In this document: positions 1-5,522 of the stretch, piece after piece
Layout of the letters: every line of letters starts with the position of its first letter
How positions within the stretch are numbered: position 1 is the first letter of the stretch
From: an uncultured Lachnospiraceae bacterium
Lineage (GTDB): Bacteria > Bacillota > Clostridia > Lachnospirales > Lachnospiraceae
Length of the DNA: 10,239 bases
Direction: 5' to 3'
Assembly (NCBI GenBank): GCA_934371475.1
Contig: CAKRNX010000075.1
Location: 1-10,239 of the forward strand
The notes under the pieces: model-generated
Databases searched by the model: none
What the model was told of the DNA's origin: nothing
The model's input: only the letters and a program-made list of their open reading frames with translations
Position numbers and translations under genes: made by a program

Positions 1-476
1 GGAGAACAGTTATGAAAGTAGCACGGGCTCTGGATATGAATATTCTTGTTTATACAAGAACACCGCAGACGGATGAGGAGGGTATTCACTATGTAGATCT
101 TGAAACTCTCTTGCGTAACAGCGATTATGTCTCACTACATTGCCCGCTGACTCCGCAGACAAAATATATAATGAACAGGCAAACGATTTCAATGATGAAG
201 CCGACAGCCTTTCTTATCAATACTTCACGCGGTGCGCTGATAGAAGAAGAGGCGCTGATTGAGGCGCTTGAAAATCATGTAATTGCCGGGGCAGGACTGG
301 ATGTTCAGGAGATAGAACCGCCCAGAGAGGATAGTCCGCTCTATGTATTGGACAACGTGATCCTGACACCGCATATGGGGTGGAAAGGGCTTGAAACGAG
401 ACAGAGACTTGTATCAATACTGACTAATAACATAAAAGGATTTCTGGATGGAAAGCCGATAAATGTGATCTCATAA
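1..476 (+). CDS. D-isomer specific 2-hydroxyacid dehydrogenase, C-terminal part (5' end outside window)
   Basis: This is an NAD(P)-dependent D-2-hydroxyacid dehydrogenase, of the glycerate or phosphoglycerate dehydrogenase kind, which interconverts 2-hydroxyacids and 2-ketoacids in the cytoplasm. The reading frame is open from the window edge: the codons before the ATG at 12 read R-T-V and continue the Rossmann-fold helix (RTVMKVARALDMNILVYTRT). The ATG at 12 is therefore internal, and about half of the usual ~315-residue protein is missing. The family's catalytic trio is visible: Arg in NTSRGALI (codon 228-230), Glu in LDVQEIEPP (codon 315-317) and His in LTPHMGW (codon 372-374). The tail RQRLVSILTNNIKGFLDGKP resembles glycerate dehydrogenase (HprA-like) more than SerA, and there is no ACT domain, which also argues against a full SerA. 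The exact substrate cannot be read from this half. A short terminator follows at 492. Confidence 0.9.
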   Translation, partial: RTVMKVARALDMNILVYTRTPQTDEEGIHYVDLETLLRNSDYVSLHCPLTPQTKYIMNRQTISMMKPTAFLINTSRGALIEEEALIEALENHVIAGAGLDVQEIEPPREDSPLYVLDNVILTPHMGWKGLETRQRLVSILTNNIKGFLDGKPINVIS

Positions 477-491
477 GGCGGCAGTAAAACA

Positions 492-518
492 GCACAGTGC
501 CTATGTGCATCCTTTTTT
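492..518 (+). terminator. Probable intrinsic terminator of the dehydrogenase gene
   Basis: A short hairpin, gcaca (492-496) pairing with tgtgc (504-508) across a 7-nt loop, is followed after four bases by six T residues (513-518). It lies 16 nt after the stop codon. The stem is only 5 bp, so termination may be leaky; the T-run and its position support the call. Confidence 0.5.
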
Positions 519-523
519 GTGAC

Positions 524-736
524 ATAAGTCTCCGGCAGGGCGTACATCAGATGTGAGATGACTCCCACCTCTGCAGGTGGCGAGAAACAAATCAGTATCA
601 GTGGTGGGAGTCAATCCCCCATCTGATAAGTCTCCGGCGCCGACCGGAACGGAGTGTAGATGCAGAGGTGCGCAGAAGAAGTATGCCATGCAAATGCATG
701 ACGCGCACCTCGCAGCAAGAATGAGGGCATTCTTGA
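524..736 (+). repeat. Intergenic structured repeat, copy A (three hairpins)
   Basis: This is the most complete of three related non-coding repeats in the window. Hairpin 1 spans 546-627: atcagatg (546-553) pairs with catctgat (620-627), and inside it gactcccacc (560-569) pairs perfectly with ggtgggagtc (603-612) around a 33-nt loop. Hairpin 2 spans 661-714: gaggtgcgc (665-673) pairs with gcgcacctc (703-711), extended by tgc/gca outside a single bulged A, with a small inner stem catgc/gcatg (687-700). Hairpin 3 spans 716-735: caagaatg pairs with cattcttg around the loop aggg. The 13-nt string ataagtctccggc occurs at 524-536 and again at 626-638, bracketing hairpin 1. Copies B (5241) and C (2668) share large parts in the same orientation. 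Bases 737-803, up to the tRNA terminator, show nothing further. The frame that stays open through 577-834 is judged spurious. I do not recognise a named family. Confidence 0.8.
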
Positions 737-803
737 CCGTCCTGGGACAATGGATTTGGAAGGCCGAAACGAAGTATAGGCTGAGCAGCTTGTTTATTTT
801 AAC

Positions 804-830
804 AAAAAACGAGATCTTCTCAGATCTCGT
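804..830 (-). terminator. Intrinsic terminator of the tRNA-Glu pair
   Basis: Read on the minus strand, a perfect 9-bp stem (acgagatct at 809-817 with agatctcgt at 822-830 on the plus strand, 4-nt loop) is followed by a run of T residues given by the A-run at 804-809. It lies five bases beyond the 3' end of the second tRNA-Glu transcribed, in the right orientation for a rho-independent stop. Confidence 0.85.
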
Positions 831-835
831 ATGAA

Positions 836-907
836 CAGTTCCAAGGGGAATCGAACCCCTGTTTTCGCCGTGAGAGGGCGACGTCTTAACCGCTTGACCA
901 TGGAACC
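836..907 (-). tRNA. tRNA-Glu (CTC)
   Basis: The complement folds as a 72-nt cloverleaf: acceptor ggttcca with tggaact (a G-U closing pair), D-arm gtc/gac, anticodon stem tcgcc/ggcga around the loop ctctcac, and T-arm agggg/cccct around ttcgatt. The anticodon is CTC, reading GAG for glutamate. The discriminator base is G and CCA is not encoded. The gene is identical in all 72 bases to the copy at 960-1031 and lies downstream of it in the same transcript, just before the terminator at 804-830. Confidence 0.96.
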
Positions 908-959
908 ATATGAAATTGTAATTAATAAATTGCTATGAAATCTGTCCGATCTCATAAAG

Positions 960-1031
960 CAGTTCCAAGGGGAATCGAACCCCTGTTTTCGCCGTGAGAG
1001 GGCGACGTCTTAACCGCTTGACCATGGAACC
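960..1031 (-). tRNA. tRNA-Glu (CTC), promoter-proximal copy
   Basis: Identical to the tRNA at 836-907 and set 124 bases away, so the pair is a tandem duplication with a 52-nt spacer (908-959). The identity continues through atatgaaa just upstream of each 5' end (908-915 and 1032-1039). The anticodon loop ctctcac gives anticodon CTC. No CCA is encoded. The promoter lies at 1078-1106. Confidence 0.96.
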
Positions 1032-1077
1032 ATATGAAAAATACTGTTTTGCACTTACTCATTTGTGACGCTTCTAT

Positions 1078-1106
1078 ACTATACATTATATTTTAAAAAA
1101 AAGCAA
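1078..1106 (-). promoter_or_regulatory. Promoter of the tRNA-Glu pair
   Basis: On the minus strand, TTGCTT (-35, plus positions 1101-1106) and TATAGT (-10, 1078-1083) are separated by exactly 17 bases in a very A/T-rich stretch. A second TATAAT-like box lies within the spacer (1085-1090) but has no well-spaced -35. Transcription would begin near 1071, about 40 bases ahead of the first tRNA-Glu. Confidence 0.7.
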
Positions 1107-1260
1107 GTGTTTTTTCAAAATAATTTTATAACTTTTTCAAACACACTTTAGGGGCAGAACGGAAATTAGGGTGTCAAAAGCCCCTAATCCCAGATGATAC
1201 GGATTATTACATATATTCGCATATGCGCAATGACTAAGCGGTGGGGCAGTGGGAATGCTT
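1107..1260. other. Intergenic stretch without recognisable gene
   Basis: Between the tRNA promoter and the hairpin beyond sleC I see no open frame with a ribosome binding site and no RNA gene. The only local structure is a 10-bp palindrome, cgcatatgcg at 1218-1227, with no context that gives it a role. Confidence 0.5.
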
Positions 1261-1293
1261 ATGTCGGCAGGAGCTAAAAGCTCCCGCTGACAT
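1261..1293 (-). terminator. Stable hairpin downstream of sleC, possible terminator
   Basis: The segment forms a 15-bp stem with an AAA loop (TTT on the minus-strand transcript). The arms are 1261-1275 and 1279-1293, with two non-Watson-Crick positions, one of them a wobble on the transcribed strand. It lies 37 bases past the sleC stop on the minus strand. There is no proper T-run after it on either strand, so it could instead act as an RNA-stabilising 3' end structure. Confidence 0.45.
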
Positions 1294-1329
1294 ATCACAG
1301 GGAGCGGTGAGGTGCTTTTAGGAAGGAGA

Positions 1330-2601
1330 TCAGTTCAGTTCTGCAATTCTGGTAACACCCACATAGATTTCCTGGATTTTGTACCAGGTGCGGCTGCCGA
1401 CGATGCCGTCCTGAGTCAGACCAAACACAGACTGGAATACTTTGACGGCATTTTGAGTTTCTTCTCCGTAGATTCCATCTTCCTGAATTTTGGGGATCAG
1501 AGGATAGTTATCGGAGATCCTGTTTAATTGTTCCTGGATTTTCAGGACATCTTCGCCCGAGGAGCCGATATCCAGAGGATAGCCCGGATAGGATGAGGGA
1601 ACGCCGGATACTTCCTCCGCAAAGTTGATGTAGATATTATCGCCGTAGAAGTAGCGCAGGATTTCAATCGGTTCATAGCCCTGATCGCCAAGAGCCTTGC
1701 TCCCCCACTGTGTCATCCAGTTTGGACATGAGACTCTCTGCCCGTCACAGTACTGCGTCAGGATGGGCTGTCTGACATTGGGACGGGAGAGATAGCTGTC
1801 AAACACTTCGTCCACTGCCCCGGAGATACTGTCGTAGTAATTACGTCCGCGGACCCATTTCTGGTCAAAAGCGGTGGATGAGGTAATGGTAAACGAGTAA
1901 CCTTTATTCCGGTACCATTCCGTATAGACCCGGTTCAGGGTAAATGACTGGATAGCCAGAATATTGGCGATAATTGTGGCTCGGGGCCAGGTGGCGTAGA
2001 TTTCACTGGAAGCCACATTTTTGATGTAATCGCGGTATCGGACATAATAATTCGGTGCGCTGGTGTCCTGTGGCGGGCCATCGTGTACAATCACATATTC
2101 GGGAAGAACTACACGGTTCAGTACAATTTCTCCGGTCTGGGTGACGGGTTTGATTTCTTCTTCAGCAATTTTTGGAGGATACTGTCCATACAGCGTATGG
2201 GCAGGGATCACAACCGTGTCAGGAGAACGTGAGGGAGTAAGTGTGCGCAGAGATATGTTCTGCTGGGCGGTCTGCCCCGCGAGAAGCTGAGTCCCGGATA
2301 TGGTGAGTTCCTCATAGCCGGAAGCCTGGATCTGAAGTGTATATTCAGAGTAAGGCTGTTGTTCTGTATCGGGCGTGAGACTGTACTCCAGCGGAGGGGT
2401 GCTCAGAGATGGGAGATAAGCCTGACCGTTGACATCGGTGGTGATTGTTTCAAGGATATTTCCCGGAGAGCCGGTATAGGAAATGGAAATAGCGGCATTG
2501 GCGACGGGAAGTCCTTGGCGTTCAGAGGTGATATGGAGCCGGAGACTGCCGGTGGCCTCCCGGGGCTGCTGGGCAGTCATAGACAGAGTTTGATCATTCA
2601 T
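1330..2601 (-). CDS. sleC: Spore cortex-lytic enzyme SleC (pre-pro form)
   Basis: SleC is the clostridial lytic transglycosylase that degrades spore cortex peptidoglycan during germination; it is stored in the spore as an inactive precursor and activated by Csp serine proteases. The 423-residue product matches the family's usual ~420-440. Domains in order: an N-terminal beta-sandwich of carboxypeptidase-regulatory-like type (about 18-118), a linker expected to contain the activation site, a SpoIID/LytB-like catalytic domain (about 160-330) with SSEIYATWP, where Glu200 aligns with the catalytic glutamate of SpoIID proteins, and a C-terminal PG_binding_1 domain (about 343-412; LDIGSSGEDVLKIQEQLN, then FQSVFGLTQDGIVGSRTW). 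There is no signal peptide, which fits a protein made in the mother cell or forespore compartment. I chose the ATG at 2601 because AGGAG (plus 2607-2611) sits five bases before it; an in-frame ATG at 2640 lacks a site. No csp protease gene lies in the window. A generic SpoIID-like peptidoglycan-binding protein is the alternative. Confidence 0.85.
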   Translation of the reverse strand: MNDQTLSMTAQQPREATGSLRLHITSERQGLPVANAAISISYTGSPGNILETITTDVNGQAYLPSLSTPPLEYSLTPDTEQQPYSEYTLQIQASGYEELTISGTQLLAGQTAQQNISLRTLTPSRSPDTVVIPAHTLYGQYPPKIAEEEIKPVTQTGEIVLNRVVLPEYVIVHDGPPQDTSAPNYYVRYRDYIKNVASSEIYATWPRATIIANILAIQSFTLNRVYTEWYRNKGYSFTITSSTAFDQKWVRGRNYYDSISGAVDEVFDSYLSRPNVRQPILTQYCDGQRVSCPNWMTQWGSKALGDQGYEPIEILRYFYGDNIYINFAEEVSGVPSSYPGYPLDIGSSGEDVLKIQEQLNRISDNYPLIPKIQEDGIYGEETQNAVKVFQSVFGLTQDGIVGSRTWYKIQEIYVGVTRIAELN

Positions 2602-2667
2602 AAATACTCCTGAAACAAAGAGATCGTTATTGTTTATCATATGCAGCAGGAGACAGAGAGTGAAATA

Positions 2668-2799
2668 CAGAGGTGGAGTTCCTTCATGTCAGATGTGAAG
2701 GGATTCCCACCTCTGCAGGCAACAAGAAACTGCGTACCTCACAGCAAGAATGCCGGGGCATTCCCGAACGGATATACGGGCACAGTCATTTAGCTAAAA
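2668..2799 (+). repeat. Intergenic structured repeat, copy C
   Basis: A third member of the family seen at 524 and 5241. Its first part is a long hairpin: cagaggtgg (2668-2676) pairs with ccacctctg (2707-2715), and agttccttca (2677-2686) pairs with tgaagggatt (2696-2705) allowing two G-U pairs, with one bulged C (2706) and a 9-nt loop that holds the cagatg motif. The second part, gcgtacctcacagcaagaatg (2733-2753), matches copy A at 703-723 with two changes and leads into a small hairpin gaatgc/gcattc (2748-2763). The tail cgggcacag (2777-2785) and ttagctaaaa (2790-2799) matches copy B. It lies upstream of sleC, between it and the tRNA-Val promoter. Confidence 0.7.
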
Positions 2800-2824
2800 A
2801 ATGAAAATGGGCAGCAAAAAGTAC

Positions 2825-2852
2825 TTTTCATTTCAGAAAAAAGTGTTATAAT
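2825..2852 (+). promoter_or_regulatory. Promoter of tRNA-Val
   Basis: A perfect TATAAT (2847-2852) lies 19 bases before the tRNA, with a weak -35 TTTTCA (2825-2830) at 16-bp spacing. The region is A/T rich and just follows repeat copy C. Confidence 0.6.
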
Positions 2853-2871
2853 AAGGACAGAAAATAAATAG

Positions 2872-2945
2872 GGAATCGTAGCTCAGCTGGGATGAGCGTT
2901 CGCCTCACACGCGAGAGGTCATGGGTTCGAGCCCCATCGGTTCCA
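2872..2945 (+). tRNA. tRNA-Val (CAC)
   Basis: A 74-nt cloverleaf: acceptor ggaatcg with cggttcc, T8-A9, D-stem gctc/gagc, anticodon stem ttcgc/gcgag around loop ctcacac (2904-2910), and T-arm atggg/cccat around ttcgagc. The anticodon CAC (2906-2908) reads GUG for valine. The discriminator is A and CCA is not encoded. The gene stands alone between its own promoter and the terminator at 2955. Confidence 0.95.
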
Positions 2946-2954
2946 TTGATTGAG

Positions 2955-2984
2955 AACACAGGTCAGATCTGACCTGTGTTTTGC
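2955..2984 (+). terminator. Terminator of tRNA-Val; perfect 26-nt palindrome
   Basis: aacacaggtcaga (2955-2967) is followed directly by its exact complement (2968-2980), giving a stem of 11 bp with a 4-nt loop and a trailing TTTT (2979-2982). It begins nine bases after the tRNA and ends five bases from the stop of the convergent AraC gene, so it may serve both transcripts, although the T-run is weaker on the minus side. Confidence 0.75.
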
Positions 2985-2985
2985 G

Positions 2986-3822
2986 TTACAGGGCTTTCTG
3001 GTATTGTTTGGGGGACAAGCCAGTATCCCGCTTAAAGGCGGAGATAAAATAATTGTAGTCGTGAAAGCCACAGGCCGCAGCAATTTCACCGACAGTCCAG
3101 TCCCGGTGTTCTGTCAGCATTTTCTTGGCTTGGTCAATACGCAGTCGACGGATGTGTTCCGCCACCCCGGTTCCATAGGTGCTGTTGGTGATCTCATACA
3201 GATAGGTTTTTCCGATAGAGAACTGGCGGCATAAGGCTGGGACGCTCAGATCGTCTGTGAGATGGCTGATGATGTATTCGTCAATCTGTGTGTGCAGATT
3301 TCCTTTTTTCAGAATGGCGACACGCTCATTGCACAGATAGGAAGCGATGGCTTCCAGGATGTGGCAGGCGGCCATTACATAGGCATGGGTGCGGATGGGG
3401 CGTTCCATGCAGGCATCGTGCAGTGCGGTTTGGTCAATCGGATAATCACGACAGAGCGCCTCGATTTCGTGCCAGCCTGTCTCATGGTCGGGATAGGGAA
3501 AAATATTTCCTACAATGATATAGCCGGCAATGATTTCGCCCATATAAATAGGTGTGCAGGCTTCGTATAGGCCGGCATGACACTGGTAGAAATAGATGTT
3601 ATGCTGCTTGGCGGCGGTACGGCATGCTTCTCTGTCGCAGTTTTTGCATTTCTGCGCACAGGTACTGTCCGAGCGTATGAGACGGCAGAACGAGGGCAGT
3701 TCGACCGGATAAGGAAAAATTTCTTCATATTTTTCATTGAACAGTGCAATGTGGATCCCGGTGAGGAGATAAAAGTCCTGAAACAGTGGAGCCAGTTTTT
3801 CCAGATCAAAGGATGAAATCAT
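2986..3822 (-). CDS. AraC-family transcriptional regulator with PocR ligand-binding domain
   Basis: A cytoplasmic DNA-binding regulator of 278 residues. The N-terminal ~165 residues look like a PocR sensory domain: LEKLAPLFQDFYLLTGIHIA, then a cysteine cluster (Cys46, Cys55, Cys59, Cys62, Cys67, Cys81, Cys89, including C-x3-C-x2-C-x4-C) and the typical YQCHAGLYEACTPI stretch (79-92). The C-terminal ~95 residues are a standard two-helix-turn-helix AraC domain: VPALCRQFSIGKTYLYEIT (194-212) and WTVGEIAAACGFHDYNYFI (242-260), ending in GLSPKQYQ. The ATG at 3822 has AGGAGG eight bases upstream. The gene diverges from galK across 139 bp, the usual arrangement for a local regulator, so control of galK is a reasonable inference. 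The ligand is unknown; the cysteines could bind a metal or cofactor, but this is not shown by sequence alone. Confidence 0.85.
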   Translation of the reverse strand: MISSFDLEKLAPLFQDFYLLTGIHIALFNEKYEEIFPYPVELPSFCRLIRSDSTCAQKCKNCDREACRTAAKQHNIYFYQCHAGLYEACTPIYMGEIIAGYIIVGNIFPYPDHETGWHEIEALCRDYPIDQTALHDACMERPIRTHAYVMAACHILEAIASYLCNERVAILKKGNLHTQIDEYIISHLTDDLSVPALCRQFSIGKTYLYEITNSTYGTGVAEHIRRLRIDQAKKMLTEHRDWTVGEIAAACGFHDYNYFISAFKRDTGLSPKQYQKAL

Positions 3823-3849
3823 AGGCGTATCCTCCTAAATGCGAACAAA

Positions 3850-3864
3850 ATCAAAGTTTTTGAT
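3850..3864. promoter_or_regulatory. Inverted repeat in the regulator-galK intergenic region
   Basis: atcaaa (3850-3855) and tttgat (3859-3864) form a perfect 6-bp inverted repeat with a 3-bp spacer, 28 bases upstream of the regulator's start codon. Its place in the leader of the regulator gene suggests an operator or a small leader hairpin. The base composition is A/T rich, so chance occurrence is possible. Confidence 0.35.
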
Positions 3865-3893
3865 CAGATTATCTCTATACGCGGCAAAAAAAA

Positions 3894-3911
3894 TAGACTA
3901 TGATAAGTCTA
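3894..3911. promoter_or_regulatory. Candidate operator overlapping the galK -10 box
   Basis: tagact (3894-3899) and agtcta (3906-3911) are a perfect 6-bp inverted repeat separated by six bases. Between and overlapping the arms lies TATGAT (3899-3904), the best -10 candidate for galK. No good -35 hexamer occurs 16-18 bases upstream, which fits a promoter needing an activator. Which protein binds here is inference; the neighbouring AraC protein is one candidate, though AraC sites are more often direct repeats. Confidence 0.4.
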
Positions 3912-3961
3912 ACATGAAGGAACGGAAAAACGCAAGCTACAGATGAATGGGAGGATACGAA

Positions 3962-5239
3962 ATGAATATTCAGGAATGGAAAGAAAAAACGGTCACAGAG
4001 GGATTTCAGAGCAAAATGAAAGAACTCTACGGACACAAGGCAAAAGAAAATACTGCTCGTTATATTGAGCTTCTTGATATGTTTAAAGAGCAGTTTGGTG
4101 ACAGCGATCACCTGACACTCTTCTCTGCACCGGGCAGAACAGAAATCGGAGGAAATCACACAGATCATCAGCACGGATGCGTGCTGGCTGCTTCTGTAGA
4201 CATGGATATGATCGCAGCTGCATCTGTGACAGAAAAAGGTGAGATCTGCATCAAATCTGAGGGATATCCGATGTGCAGCATTGATCTTGACGATCTTTCC
4301 GTAAAGGAAGAGGAGAAGAATTCCACAGCAGCTCTGATCCGCGGAGTGGCAGCAAGATTTGCAGCGCTGGGATGTCGGGTAGGCGGCTTCCAGGCGGTCG
4401 TGAAATCCAGTGTACTGCCGGGCAGCGGCATCAGCTCTTCCGCAGCATTCGAAGTGCTGGTAGGCAATATCATCAATTCTCTGTTTTTCGGCGACAAGGT
4501 TTCAGCAGTGGAAATCGCTCAGATCGGTCAGTATGCGGAGAATGTCTATTTTGGAAAACCGAGCGGACTGATGGATCAGACAGCTTCTTCCGTAGGAAAT
4601 ATGCTGACAATTGATTTTGAAGATACCGATCATCCGGTAGTGAAAAAACTGGATGTTGATTTTGAAAAAACCGGACTGGCACTGTGCATCATCGACTCAG
4701 GTGCAGATCATGCTGATCTGACAGATGAGTATGCAGCGATCCCGCTGGAGCTGAAGAAGATCTGTCAGCTGCTGGGCAAGGAAGTGCTTCGTGAGATCCC
4801 GGAGGAAGAGTTTGTGGCAGCGATCCCGAAGATCCGCAAAGAAGTAGGCGACCGCGCGATCCTGCGTGCGCTTCACGTATACGGAGACAACAAAAGAGTT
4901 CCGCAGCAGGCGAAAGCTCTGGAGGACGGGGATATCGATACATTCCTGAAGCTGGTGAAAGAGTCCGGATACAGTTCCTGGATGTACCTGCAGAATATTG
5001 TTCCCTGCGGCAGCAAGGAGCATCAGGAGATGGGTGTTGCCCTGGCTATGTGTGACAGATTTCTGCAGGGACGCGGAGCATACCGTGTACACGGCGGCGG
5101 ATTTGCCGGTACGGTACAGGCATTTGTGCCGGAAGATATGCTGGAAGAGTTCCGGAAAAATGTGGAAGCTGTGTTGGGTGAGGGAAGCTGTCATGTACTT
5201 TCTATCCGCCCGGTAGGCGGCACACAGGTGCTGGCATAA
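3962..5239 (+). CDS. galK: Galactokinase
   Basis: Cytoplasmic GHMP kinase that phosphorylates galactose at C1 with ATP, the entry step of the Leloir pathway. All three GHMP signatures are present in the 425-residue product: the galactokinase motif APGRTEIGGNHTDHQ (56-70), the phosphate-binding loop VLPGSGISSSAAFE (151-164) and HGGGFAGT (377-384). GLMDQTAS (202-209) carries the catalytic-base aspartate, Asp205. The canonical sugar-site sequence GEHTDY reads GNHTDH here (Asn65, His69), a departure discussed in the findings. The N-terminus is about 30 residues longer than in E. coli GalK. The start at 3962 is preferred over the in-frame ATG at 3947 because GGGAGGA (3949-3955) forms the ribosome binding site for 3962. 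It diverges from the PocR-AraC gene; galE follows after 283 bp. No galT lies between them. A related sugar kinase with shifted specificity is the alternative. Confidence 0.9.
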   Translation: MNIQEWKEKTVTEGFQSKMKELYGHKAKENTARYIELLDMFKEQFGDSDHLTLFSAPGRTEIGGNHTDHQHGCVLAASVDMDMIAAASVTEKGEICIKSEGYPMCSIDLDDLSVKEEEKNSTAALIRGVAARFAALGCRVGGFQAVVKSSVLPGSGISSSAAFEVLVGNIINSLFFGDKVSAVEIAQIGQYAENVYFGKPSGLMDQTASSVGNMLTIDFEDTDHPVVKKLDVDFEKTGLALCIIDSGADHADLTDEYAAIPLELKKICQLLGKEVLREIPEEEFVAAIPKIRKEVGDRAILRALHVYGDNKRVPQQAKALEDGDIDTFLKLVKESGYSSWMYLQNIVPCGSKEHQEMGVALAMCDRFLQGRGAYRVHGGGFAGTVQAFVPEDMLEEFRKNVEAVLGEGSCHVLSIRPVGGTQVLA

Positions 5240-5240
5240 A

Positions 5241-5399
5241 CATCAGATGGAGAAGTGACGCGCACCTCTGTAGGTAGCGAGAAACAAATTAGTATCAGTG
5301 GTGGGAGTCAATCCCTCATCTGATATAGCCTTCGGCAGGATTGCAGAGGTATTCTTGAATTCATAGAGCCAGCGGGCACAGGCGGCAGGTTAGCCAAAA
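5241..5399 (+). repeat. Intergenic structured repeat, copy B (deleted form)
   Basis: The repeat starts one base after the galK stop. It has atcagatg (5242-5249) and catctgat (5317-5324) as outer arms and shares gtggtgggagtcaatccc (5298-5315) and gcgagaaacaaat (5277-5289) with copy A. Compared with A, the segment equal to 670-728 is missing: tgcagaggt (5342-5350) runs straight into attcttga (5351-5358), removing most of hairpin 2 and the left arm of hairpin 3. Its left inner arm reads tgacgcgcacctc, which equals the hairpin 2 right arm of A (699-711) instead of the hairpin 1 arm, so the inner stem is mismatched. The tail cgggcacag (5373-5381) and ttagccaaaa (5390-5399) matches copy C. Confidence 0.75.
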
Positions 5400-5522
5400 C
5401 AGGTAAGTTCCCTGCAAAGCTGCGAAAAGCAATAAGCGGCAGGTAGGGATTAGTAATAGATTTTAGATAGATCAGTTGATCACAAGGGTTTGACGGGCAG
5501 GATCCCGGAAAGGAGAAGCGTT
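5400..5522 (+). promoter_or_regulatory. galE leader region with ribosome binding site
   Basis: The stretch before galE contains an AAGGAG ribosome binding site (5510-5515) seven bases before the start. The 9-nt string gcggcaggt appears at 5436-5444, repeating one at 5382-5390 in the end of copy B. gatca-gt-tgatc (5470-5481) is a small inverted repeat. I find no convincing -35/-10 pair, so galE may be read from galK through the repeat, or from a promoter I cannot recognise. Confidence 0.4.

Noticed and set aside
12..476. ATG at 12 as the start of the dehydrogenase
   Set aside because: The frame is open upstream to the window edge and the codons before the ATG continue the Rossmann-fold motif, so the true start is outside the window.
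577..834. 85-codon open frame with GTG start inside repeat copy A
   Set aside because: It has no ribosome binding site, runs through three hairpins into the tRNA terminator on the other strand, and the shared part in copy B differs by amino-acid-changing substitutions (S to L, P to S) and then stops early. It is an open frame carried by the repeat, not a gene.
1218..1227. Palindrome cgcatatgcg as an operator
   Set aside because: It is a single short site with no promoter nearby and could easily occur by chance.
524..5399. CRISPR array or complete insertion sequence explaining the repeats
   Set aside because: The copies are too far apart and too long for CRISPR repeats, have no regular spacers, and no cas or transposase gene is present in the window.
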